Positions 9,796-20,636 of a stretch of 64,000 nucleotides of DNA are shown here, piece after piece; the first letter of the stretch is position 1, and every line of letters starts with the position of its first letter. Where the stretch lies: NCBI GenBank assembly GCA_001972305.1, contig BDDD01002247.1:177761-241760 (forward strand), given 5' to 3'. The notes beneath the pieces were generated by a model. That model made no database searches. It was not told where the DNA came from and saw only the letters and a program-made list of their open reading frames with translations. The stretch is from Cephalotus follicularis. Taxonomy: Eukaryota > Streptophyta > Magnoliopsida > Oxalidales > Cephalotaceae. A program made the translations under genes and the position numbers.

Positions 9796-11984
9796 TCAAT
9801 GACCTATGAAGGATCTAGATACGGTCGCTATGAGTTTCTAGTTATACCTTTCGGCATAACTAATGCACCTTCCGCCTTTATGGACTTGATGAACCGAGTA
9901 TTCAGACATTACTTGGACCTATTTATAGTAGTCTTCATTGATAACATCCTATTATATTCTAAGACTGAGGAGGAGCATCCCCATCACCTTAATACAGTAT
10001 TGTAGACCTTAAGAGATCGTCATCTGTACACCAAATTCAACAAGTGTGAATTTTGGCTTTCACAGGTTGCTTTTCCTAGGCATATCACATCTAGCAGTGG
10101 ATCCAACAAAGATTGAAGCAGCGAGAGATTCAAAGTGGCCAGAGAATGTTTCTGAAGTTCGCATTTTCTTGGCACTAGTGGGTTACTACCGTAGATTCGC
10201 CGAGGGTTTTTCACGAATTTCCATACCGATGACTCGACTTACTAGACAACTTTTATATGGGATACTAACTGTGAATGAAGTTTTGATGAGCTAAATGAGT
10301 GATTGATTTTGGCACCTATCGTAGCCTTACCTGAAGGGCTTGAGAACTTCGTGGTTTATACAGGTGCTTTGGAAAAAGGACTTTGATGTGCTCTTATGCA
10401 GTGTGGGAAAGTGATCACTTATGCGTCTAGAAAGATCAAACCTCATGAAGAGAACTACCCGGTGCATGATCTTGAGTTGGTTGCCATCATCTTTGCCCTT
10501 AGAAAATGACGTTTTTACCTTTATAGCACCACGTTTGTGGTTTTCACTTACCATAAGAGCCTGAAGCACCTCTCTCATAAAAAGAATTGAACATGAGATG
10601 GAGGAGATTGTATGAGCTACTCAACGACTACAACTGTGATATTGAGTATCATCTAGGGAAGGCGAATGTAGTCGCGGATGCCTTGACTCACAGGATGGCT
10701 TGTATGACACTTTTTTCTATTCATGCTCAGCCATTATTGCTTGATAGGATTGGAGTTACAGAAGGTGGCCATAACCATAGACGGTGACTTGAAACCAAAT
10801 TTCATTCGAGCTACCGATGGTTTATTGAGGTATAAAGGTAGAGTGTGCGTTCCAGTCGACATCGAGTTGAAGGAAGAATTTTTATCTCAAGCCCATAGAT
10901 CTCGTTTCTCCATTCATCTTGGGAGTACGAAGATGTATCAAGACATTAAGCTTGGCTATTGGTGGAATGGTATAAAGTGAGATATTTCAGAGTTCATTAC
11001 ATGATGCCTAACTTGTCAACAAGTTAAGGCGGAACATAAGAGGCCAGTGAGTTTAGTTCAGCCCTTGTTTATTCCCGAGTGGAAGTGGGAACAATTCACC
11101 ATGGATTTTGTCTCTAGATTGCTATTGATAATCTAACAAGCATGATGCTATTTGGGTTGTGGTCAATCAGCTCATGAAGTTGACCCACTTTATATCTATT
11201 TGGATGACTTACTATATAAATAGTGTAACGCCCCAAAACAACCCCTGCTTGGTTTAGCATATTTTGCATCACATGGCATGGTAATTACAAATAATATAGA
11301 AATGATTGTGCATATGGATATGTATGGCATGAAGAGTATTTCAATACTCATATGCATGGATGTTATGTCTGTTTACAGTATTTCGATAGTGCATGGGGGT
11401 AGAGTTAGTGAGAAACCTACAAATAGAGACACAAAATACATAAACCTCTCATTATTTCCATTTTCTCTTATCTATTTCTCTCTCTGTCCCATTTTTTCCT
11501 CTCTATCTCTCTCTATACCAAACTCTCTCAAAACTCTACCAAATCAACCTATCTTAGAGAGAAATCAAAGGGGGAAGGTTATAGATCGATAGAGACTTGA
11601 TTGACACAAGATTGGAACTCCACGAGCTAAGAACTTGAGTTCTTTCTCTTATTTCTGACACTAGAGACCAAGATTAAGCTCCAATCTTTGATAGAAACCT
11701 TCTTTACCTTAATATGCTATGATTTACACATGTATGCTCATATATGAACTATTTCTATGGGTTTAAAATGAATGTTTTGATTGTTCAGAGAGATTACAAT
11801 TTATAGGGTATTTGAGGGTTTTAGACCTAAAATTGAAATCGAAGGATTTCATGGATTGAAAATGGTTTTAATGGCATAGAAATGGTTAAGAGGACTTGTA
11901 TTGATCTTGGATTGAAAATATTAGAAGGAAAAGAGTTGGGCTTGAAATTTTTTTGCAAGAACCCTAGGATTTGCCGTACTAAGT

Positions 11985-12235
11985 GTCGACCCTCATGCTT
12001 TAAGCGTTGCTACTTAGCCTTTATTTCAAAAGGAAGATTGCTTTTTAACCGATGGCGCTTTCTTTCTCTTGCAGCGCTTGGCCTAAGCGACGATGCTTAG
12101 TCCTTAAGCATCGCCGCTTTGTCCAGTTTTCCAAATGTCTCAAAGCTTTGTCCCAAAGCGCGAATGCTTAAAGCTTAATGGACGACACTTAAGTGCTAAG
12201 AGTCATCGTTTAGGATCAAGGCGTTGCCACTTTGG
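11985..12235. repeat. GCGTCGACGC-type cluster (LTR A2)
   Basis: About eight degenerate units such as AAGTGTCGACC, AAGCGTTGC, AAGCGACGATGCTT and AAGCATCGCCGCTT occur here. They are more decayed than in other LTRs, but the flanking AAGC and GCTT arms persist. Confidence 0.6.
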
Positions 12236-12409
12236 CTGGCAGTTTTCCGCAGCTAATTTTAAATCATGCTTTTCAAATCATTTTCTCACGGGTCCTTTTC
12301 TAAGCTAGTGTATGATAAAGACTGGGTTTCTTCCCATGTTTTAAAGATGGCATGGTAAGGAGAAGGTAGAGTTTATAGATGTGTTCACCGTAGACTGAAC
12401 TATAACTCT

Positions 12410-12905
12410 TAGTCAGGTATGTGGCATCGACTTTTATTCGACTGAGCCCTCCACTAGAGTGACTCATAGTACGTGATTAGTTAAGCTCCTATTGATCTAC
12501 CATTGCGTAACCAATTCTAGTCAAGCTCCTATCGGTCTACCAATCGGCAACTAGATGTCTAATCCCAGAGCTTGTGCACATTCGGGGGGATTTAGACACA
12601 TGTATGGATAGGATATGGATCTTGTGATCGGTTGAGCTCCTATTTGTCTACTGGTAAGCAACTGGGTCTAGAGAGCTCCTATCGATCTACTGGTAGGCAC
12701 TAAATGTCTAGACCTCAAGCTTATGCCACCTTCAAGGGGGGTTCTCGACTCACTGTGATGGACAATATGATTGTATGCTATGGCATGACTTGTATTGATC
12801 TGTAACTAGTTGTGTTCCTATGGGTTTACCTATAGGCAACTAGTTCTAGTGAGTTCCTATCAGTCTACCGGTAGGCACTAGATGTTCTTAACCTCGAGCT
12901 TTGGC
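12410..12905. repeat. Degenerate tandem repeat in LTR A2
   Basis: Repeats of the type GAGCTCCTATCGATCTACC followed by a variable GTAGGCAACTGG word occur about seven times. The same words recur at 42110-42190 in the related LTR. Confidence 0.75.
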
Positions 12906-14270
12906 TGGGTCGGACTTACGAATGATTGTATGTTAGGTTAACTACTTATATATGCTGGTATGAGACAGTGTATATATCTAGTTATCCTCTTGTTTGCCTG
13001 ATAGATGTATGGATATGAGTGTATGTTTAGGTTAACAATCTATATATAAGTTGGCATGGGGAGGTTTTATATATAGATTCGTTAATCGCAATTTTTCACG
13101 CGTTATGCCATGACATGCATTAATATATGCTATACTTGTACATATCATTAGCGCAGGAGTTGCATTTCTACGAGGCCTCTGGTTGACCTATCCTTCGGGA
13201 TGGGGCATCTTTACGTGTTTAGGTACAAATAGAGCAGGGGCTAGTGGTAGTGGTCATGGGCATGAGGTTCAGTGATGGCATGGATGCTTGGAGCATAGAC
13301 GTATGGATGCTCCTTTATTGTTTTATGTGAAAGATGATATAAGCATTATATATGTATTGAACTGTAAGGATTTGTATGGATCTAGCATGTTTTAATTATG
13401 GACAGTATTGCATTGTATGATGATTAAGATGCATTTGAATGGATGCACGGACATGGTATTTAAGTTTTAAATTCGCATGGTTTTACGCTATACGAAATAG
13501 ACTTACTAGTACACGACATAAGTGATTTAACAGATTTGGGTGACGTCACGGACTACCTGCAGGTTCGGGTGTCACATATAGATTGTCTTGCCTGTACATG
13601 AAAGAAATAATCAAGGTTCATGGAGCCCCCATCAACATCGTTTCGAGCAGAGATAGCCGTTTCACTTCTAATTTCTGGAAGAAGTTACAAACAGATATGG
13701 GTACGCAGTTGAGTTTCAGCACTGCTTTCCATCCACAGAGAGATGGTTTGTTTGAAAGTACCATAAAAACATTAGAAGACATGCTTAGGGCTTGTGCTGT
13801 TGACTTCAGAGGGTGTTGGGTGATGACTTACCCCTGATTGAATTCTCTTATAACAATAGTTATTATGAGAGTATCCGAATGGTGCTGTATGAAGCTCTGT
13901 ATGGAAGAAAATTTCGATCACCAATTTGTTGGGATCGGGTTGGTGAGAGAAGCCTTCTAGGACCGAAGATTATTCAGATCACCTAGGATAAGGTAAGGCT
14001 CATCCGAGACTGATTATTGGTGGCACAGAATCGACAGAAGAGCTATGCCGATATTCATTGAAGAGGCATAGAGTTCAACATTGGTGACCCTGCATTTCTT
14101 AAAGTATCACCAACCAAATGTGTTATGAGATTCAGGAAGAAATGGAAGCTTTCTCCTTGTTTCATTGGACCATTTGAAATCTTGGAGCGGATTGGCCGTC
14201 TTGCCTACAGACTTGACTCACCTCTGGCTTTGTCACATATTCATGGCGTATTCCATGTTTCTAAACTGAG

Positions 14271-16319
14271 CTTAGGTACAATATCTATACATATCAATAT
14301 GGTACTTATACATGTCAATATAAAGTAAAGTCTAAGGTCTTCAGTCTTCGAGATATCTGTAACAAGAAGTCTCTACGATCGTTGGTCCCTGCTGTTACTT
14401 GCAACAAAGTAGATGCCCCATCCCAAAGCATGGGTTAGCCATAGCACAAAGTAAATATATCCCCATGCTTGGATTGGGCTCTGAATAGGTATGCAGTATC
14501 GGTGTCGATGTGTACAATGTCAATATGAGCAATGCCAATCTGTACAATATCAGTGCATCAATGTATATGGAATGTATATGTATCAATGGTAGTTGTGATC
14601 TACCATTAGTATATCACCGTCCTATACCGGCGTATAAGAATGAGATCTAATCAATCAATCCTATCAATCATCTATCAGACAATCGGTAGTGGCATATAAA
14701 TACACCCAATCACTTCCCATAGAGCATGTGACCTCCAATAGTACAGTATTAGTGTCAGTATCAGTATCAATGCCAATATCGATAGCTTAACCACGGAAGG
14801 TAGTCCTTCAAAAAGGGTGGCTAGACAATCAAATTGTTTTAGGTTGATCTGGCAATCTCAACTAAACCTATTTTGTGGTAGTGCCGTCTAAGTACCTACT
14901 TAGTGGTAGTGCCATCTAAGCGCATGCTTGACGGTAGTATATGGAGCGCAATTGTATGGCAACTCGACGGTAGTATAATCGTAGGGCTCAGTCTAGTATA
15001 GCCACTGGATGGTAGTGTAACCGGCGGGCTTAGTACAGTAGTTCGAAGGTGGTAACTGTCTAGTTAGAGGGAACATATGGGGTAACCATCGCCTAGCTTC
15101 CTGTATAGAGTCACGAGGTCTCTACAATAGGAATAGTCTAGTATAATCAATCAATCAATGTAAATAGCCAATAAGCGATGAGTGTCTAACCAGAGGGAAC
15201 AGATAAATATGTACTTAACCATCGCCTAGCTTCCAGACTAGAGATCGCTAAAGTGCCTATGGTCACAGTCAAATAATCAATCGGTCATCAACGCGACTAC
15301 ACAATCGTTTAATACTACAGGTTGATCGTAGTCCAAACAGTCAGTCAATCAATCTATCAGTCAATGAATCACTTAGTCAATCGTTTCAATTGATAGTGCT
15401 ATATAATCAATTAATCTACCCAAAGATCATGACATGCCTAACCAGGTAGAAACAATTGAAAAGGCCTGAGTGATCTCAAATGTAATTCGGTCAACAGTCA
15501 TTTTGAAAATGGTCTGAAAATAGTTTAAATGGAGAAAATAGGGCTTAAGCGGCAGTGCTTTTAAACCAAAAAGTGGCGCTTAAAGCCTTAGTTAAGTTCT
15601 ATAAAAGAAGTACTAAGCAGCGGCGCTTTGAATGCTTAGCCTAGTGTTCGCGCTAAACAGCAGTTCTTAGACATAGGGACGCCCACAACCTAAGCGGCAG
15701 CGCTTTAGTCGGGCATCATTCAGTTTAAGTATAAACTGCACTAAGTGTCAATACTCATGGGTAAAGCACCAGCGCTTTGGCAGAACAGAAGCATTTCCTG
15801 TTTTAAGTTCAAAGTCCATTTCCAATCCAATCTCTTGTGAAATCATTTTCTCTCAAATACAAATGTTTGTAAGGATTGTTTAGGGTCTTTAGGTCAGTTT
15901 AACACCATTTGTTTCAATGATTTTTTTTCCTAGATTCAATTTCTAGGTTAATTTCACCCAAAACCCTAAAATGCACTATCAATCCATTTCAATCAATTTT
16001 ACCTATCAATAACAGTTTATATACAAGCATAATCATAAGTAATTTAGATAGAGAAAATCTACTAAATGCTTTGAAGCTTGTAGTGTTGAGGATCAATCAG
16101 AAATGGGAGATTGGACTAAAGTCCAAGGTTTCCCAATGGTTGAGCAAGCTTCATTATATGTTCTTGATGTTAGAAACCTTGATCAATCTTCTTCCTTTGC
16201 CATATGGTTGGATCGATAGTTGATAGAGAGGGAGAAGAGTTGTGTTTGTGTGGAGTTTTGTGAAGAATAGGGAGATGAAGAAGGGGAGTACGGGAGAGAG
16301 AATAGAGAGAGTGTGTGTG
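14271..16319 (-). mobile_element. Gypsy-type LTR fragment, family B (3' portion)
   Basis: This is the downstream part, in the minus-strand sense, of an LTR that starts TGTAACGATCTG at 23750 and is split by the LARD at 16320-23489. It matches the plus-strand copy at 28662-30659 over long stretches, for example the GGAGGTCACATGCTCTATGG region near 14715-14735 and the GAAGCTAGGCGATGGTTACC words near 15070-15100. The left edge, where it meets the pol of fragment F, is imprecise. It includes degenerate GGTAGT-type repeats at 14790-15070. Confidence 0.75.
15540..15775. repeat. AAGCG-CGCTT palindrome-arm cluster (LTR B)
   Basis: Units such as AAGCGGCAGTGCTTTT, AAGCGGCAGCGCTTT and CAGCGGCGCTTTG keep the AAGC and GCTT arms, but the core has drifted from GTCGAC. 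This places family B in the same motif class as the other LTRs, at a more decayed stage. Confidence 0.55.
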
Positions 16320-18224
16320 TGACACGCCCAGACCCAGCCCAGCTGGAATCTGTCGCGCCCACTACGAGGCCAAACCTTTTATTAGAGACTCACCTCGTAG
16401 GTTCAGCAGAACAGAGTTTCAGAAATACATTTTTAAACTGAGAATTTCTTCAAACCATTAAATAAACAGAAAATTTTCTTTGAAAACTTGAAAATAATTC
16501 TAACTCTTAAATTTTTACGAAAATCGGGTATGTAGTATTCGTTTATCGGACTATGCCCCATGTAAAGAAAAACACGGTTTTATAAAATCCACACCCATGA
16601 AGGAGGAAATCAGCAGTTATAAATGGGCTCAGCCCTCAACAGACCACAAGAAAAAAAAAGTAGAAAACATGCGTGGGTTGGGCTCCGTCTTAACCATAAT
16701 ATCAAAACATAAAACATGAATAGGGCTCAGCCCTTCTCAACAAAACCATAAAAATATTCATCTAAAAACATAAGTAATGCAGAAGTTTAAATGTTAATGT
16801 CGTGGATGATGTCCATATGCTGACTCTTGTAGACATGCCCTTGTGGTCTCACCTCAGAAGAAGACCGACTCCAGCTGACAGAGTTTAGCATACTAACCTG
16901 TCAGAACTAAAAACAAAAACAGAGGAAAGGGGTTAGTCCACATGACTAGTGAGATGGAACAAAAAGACTCAGTTGAGTTTTGCCCGTATAAAAATATCTT
17001 TGCGGAAAAGATATAACAAAAATATAAAACAACTAAGTCAGAATTTCAGAAACAGAATCAACTTCCAAAATATGATTTATAAAACAGATTAAAACAACTT
17101 AAACAGAATACAAATTCAAACCGATTTATAAAACAGATATTTCTAGAAATCAGTAGAAAACCAGATCATTTCTCTCAAACAGATTTAAATCATCATGGTT
17201 TCAAATATATATGATAATTAACAGAGTTTAATGTAATGGGTCTACTAGGTAAGGTTGACGTCTGAGCCCCGTCTAGCCAAACATCCAACAGAACAGAAAG
17301 GCAATGATACCTTCGTATCAAAGCATCAGAACAGAAGGTCATACACGTACAAACAGTGCCTCTTATGGGCATCAGATAAGTAACCAAGACAATACCGAGA
17401 TCACCATGCATCTAAACATATTTAACAGATTTCAGAATACAAAATCTCCAATTCCTTAAAGCAGACTTTAAACAGATTTAAAAAGATACAAAAATCATCA
17501 GAGTCATCATAACAGATTTAAAACATATACAAAATTCATTTTCTTATTAAATACAGATATAACCAAAAATAACGTCATACTATGACTATCATCATGCGAG
17601 CATTTGAAAACATTAAAAGAAAGTTTCAGACATTAAAACTTAAACATATTTTAGAAACAGAGTAGATCAAAATTCATTCAGATACGAAAATAAATCAGTG
17701 AAAATGTTCAAACATTCAAACCATTAAAAGGAACTTCAGAATAAAAAGGTTAAAGAAAGGCGTTCCACTCACTGAACAGATGAACAAGTCCCACGACTGG
17801 TCGCCCCATGGCCGACCTCAACAGCAGGATCCTCTGCCAACCGACAGACAGACAGGCAGACAACAGACTATCAGAACTCAAACACTTACTATGCCGTGCA
17901 ATGCGTTATGCAATGAAATGCGTGCAGATGTCAGAAAACTATAACCGATCAATACGATCGACATAAACAGAAGTCTGATTATTAAAAACATCTTTTAAAA
18001 CTTCAATTTAAACACCCTTTTGAAAATCATTAAAGCAAGTCCAAGTGGTTGTCTAGGTTATCCAATTTCGAATAATATAAACAATTCAAGTTCATAATAT
18101 CACAGAAATAGATACGGAAATACAGAATTCAACGGAATGCAAAATTACGGAACAGAGTTTAGAATTTACCGAAAGTAGACAGAACAAAGCACGGAGCCAG
18201 AATCTCGGAGCCGAACCGGAACGG

Positions 18225-18745
18225 ATCACGCCTACGAGGAAAACGGAGTCAGAAATGGGCCGCCAGAGGCTGCCGGTGAGTGGCTTGTCAGCCACGCGCC
18301 ACTAGCCAGAGCGTGTCAGCCACGCGCAGTGGTCGGTTAGCAGTGGGGAAGTCGGATCTGGAGCGTCGGAGGACGGGTATCACGGATCTGATGCGCGTTG
18401 GTCAAGGCGCCGCCGTGTCTGGCAGGAAAGAGAACGATGACTGTGGCTGTCTTCACCGCCGATCTACGCTGCCAGCGTTGTCACTGGTCAGGGCTGGTAG
18501 CGTTCGACTCGCCGCGACGTCAGGATGCCGAATATGGGCTCCCCTTGCTGTGACTGTCACCAGAGACGGCGGATCGATGCAAAGCAAAGACGGAGAGGGA
18601 AGAGCTTGTGGCGCGCGCACGGCGCAGTTGCTGCCGCTGAGGTGAGGTATGGCATGTTCGGGAGGTGACGGCGGTCACACCGGTGTCGTTTCGACAGTGA
18701 TGCCGGTGGCAGAAGCAGAAGACGGAGAGAGAACGGGGGAGAAGG
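18225..18745. other. GC-rich patch inside LARD LTR (left copy)
   Basis: About 500 bp are markedly GC-rich against an AT-rich LTR background, with many CpG sites and words such as GCCACGCGC. It lies just downstream of the TATA-like box in the element's own sense, so it would be transcribed leader sequence. The right copy has a matching patch at 22540-23110. Confidence 0.75.
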
Positions 18746-18782
18746 AGAGAGAAAAGCCAAAATGAAGGAAAATTTGGCATTT

Positions 18783-18797
18783 CACATATATATACAC
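18783..18797 (-). promoter_or_regulatory. Putative LTR TATA box
   Basis: A TATATATA word lies on the minus strand of the left LARD LTR. The right LTR has a longer TA run at 23170-23189 at the same place. Position and orientation fit the U3/R border, but no transcription start can be read from sequence. Confidence 0.45.
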
Positions 18798-19097
18798 CCA
18801 ACCATAACGGACTGGGTTTATGTCCAAAATTTAACCGATACGAACAGAAATTTGATGTTTAGGATATACCACTTGGCTTATTTTTTGAATTCAGCAACAA
18901 TTTCAGTAAAACATCATTTAATTTACAGCAAAGAAAAATTGTTTGTTATGCAGAAAATCATCAGAATAACATAATAAAAATTTATTAATGTCATGATGCA
19001 CATGTCATGAAAGCCAGAAAAATAGACTAACAGCTAGACAGACATATAGAAGCCATGTGGGCTCACAGACACAGACTACTAGGACACGGATGTCACA

Positions 19098-20636
19098 AAC
19101 ACATCCCCCTTAACAAAATTTCATTCCCGAAATTCCTAGAGCTCCAAAGGTTGAAAAGATTTAAGCACTTGCCTCATAAGATAAAACAGAAAGATCTAAC
19201 TCATAACAACCTTTTAACTATACAGAAATCAGATCGCCCAAGACTTTTGACAATCATTTTTATTCGCATCAGAATCATTCTTACATCACTATCATATTTT
19301 GACACCATAACCTGAAAAGTTTTTCTCCAAGCATGATTCTCAAGGTATCTTGACTCGCAAGATTTTATCAACCAGAAACCTCAATTTCATTCATTAATCA
19401 GATCATGCCAAGACTTAAATCATGAATACAGATCCATAACATACATTTGATCAGAATTTACACTACAATCCTCACATGATTTATATACAGAGATTGCTGA
19501 AAACATATAACTACTTGCTCTCATCCAGAAAATCATGTCATTATTTATAACATATCACTAGAACTTGTAGCATTTCCATAATCTAGGAGCTTCAATTCAA
19601 TATAAGATTTCAACCATACCAAAACTTTAAACCAAATACTAAGGATCTTTAATAGTCATCTAATCAGCAGAGCTTATACTGAAATCCTCTATATCACATA
19701 AGTATATCAAGAACCATACTAACATATTACCACTTTACAGATCCTTATTTCTTATCATAAAGCAAAGATATTGAATCCTGAACTCCAATTCAACCTTATT
19801 CAAATAACCATACTTAAAAGTCAAGGGACATTTATCAACGAACTACACATTATGGTACTCATCAAGTATAAGGTTAGGTGTCTCCCTAAAATGCATATCC
19901 ATCCTACAGATCATAAGCAATTCTTCACATTTTAACTTCCCTTCTGAAGGATAACCAAACTACTTCCATATTGTTTACACCAAAGTCTTATACATTAATA
20001 CTTTGTAACAGAAATCAAGCTATACCTATCTCCTCGTATTACAATTTCACCCAAAGGTACACAGTCATTAAACTTCCCAGAGGGATGGATCAATCACATC
20101 ATCTACTCGACATTACTGCACATCATAATATCACATTCATCAGAATTTATTGACTCCCAAACATATCCCCCTTAATAGGGAACTCTATTAGACAAAAAAT
20201 CAGACACCAATCAGAACCTCATCAGAAAATTAATCTTAATTCCACAAAACATATAAATATACTAAAACTTAAACCTTAAAACTTTTGAATTAAAAGATTT
20301 TGTCTTTATAAACTCAGATATAACCAATAACTTCAGCAACAGAATCAGAACCTCAAAACGTCATCAAACATTTCAGATCTACCATATCAGAACAGGGGAA
20401 ATAAGGGTATGACACCCTAGTAACAAACTCTATTGCGACAGAGATATCCTGAATATAAATCTCAGACCTCAGAACATTTGGGTAGAGCCCAAACTCAAAC
20501 TCAATAACAGGATGATTTTTCGACCAAAAGGCATGCCATCCACACTTATACCAGAATTAAGAATGAATGCCTACCAAAATGCATGACGTGCAGATGAGTC
20601 TAGAGAATCTGAAAACCAAAATCTCTGATACCAACT
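19098..20636 (-). other. LARD internal region, non-coding
   Basis: This holds 1539 bp of AT-rich sequence with no frame longer than about 90 codons and no gag or pol motif. The polypurine tract (minus strand AAGGGGGATGTG) lies at 19098-19112 and the PBS at the other end. Confidence 0.85.
20621..20636 (-). other. LARD primer binding site, initiator tRNA-Met
   Basis: The minus strand reads TTGGTATCAGAGA directly beside the LTR edge TGACACGCCC. Eleven bases match the TGGTATCAGAG complement. Confidence 0.9.

Larger units (their letters stand above)
11224..13576 (+). mobile_element. Solo LTR, gypsy family A (2353 bp)
   Basis: The insert starts TGTAACGCCCC and ends GGGTGTCACA, and lies inside the integrase of fragment F. 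The flanks are AATAG (11219-11223) and TATAG (13577-13581), a target duplication with one mismatch. It is related along much of its length to the LTR segment at 38936-39115 plus 41840-42712, including the GCTCCTATCGGTCTACC repeat words and a common end. There is no internal coding domain. Confidence 0.85.
9796..14270 (+). mobile_element. Ty3/gypsy pol fragment F (RT, RNase H, integrase)
   Basis: Plus-strand gypsy pol landmarks appear in order. Reverse transcriptase is at 9799-10000 ([21 protein letters not shown], then the FIDNILLYS box), connection and RNase H at 10140-10700 (VVADAL near 10666), and the integrase zinc-binding region at 10905-11030. The integrase core is at 11035-11223 and 13577-13985 (FHPQRDG, FSYNNSY, YGRK). 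The C-terminal region is at 14100-14270 (GPFEILERIGRLAYRL, VFHVSKL). The order and motifs fit a Tekay-like chromovirus. No LTR, gag or protease is in view. The core is interrupted by a solo LTR. It is a broken fossil with many breaks. Confidence 0.85.
16320..19097 (-). repeat. LARD LTR, left copy (3' LTR, 2778 bp)
   Basis: It starts TGACACGCCC and ends GATGTCACA on the plus strand. A TATA-like box lies near 18785-18796 on the minus strand (TGTATATATATG), followed in the sense direction by a GC-rich patch at 18225-18745. Frames in that patch (for example 18280-18645 plus) are not conserved in the other copy and are not called genes. Confidence 0.85.

Noticed and set aside
18280-18645. A 121-codon frame with an Arg/Gly-rich product
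   Set aside because: It lies in the GC-rich part of a LARD LTR and is not kept in the other LTR copy; no domain is recognisable.
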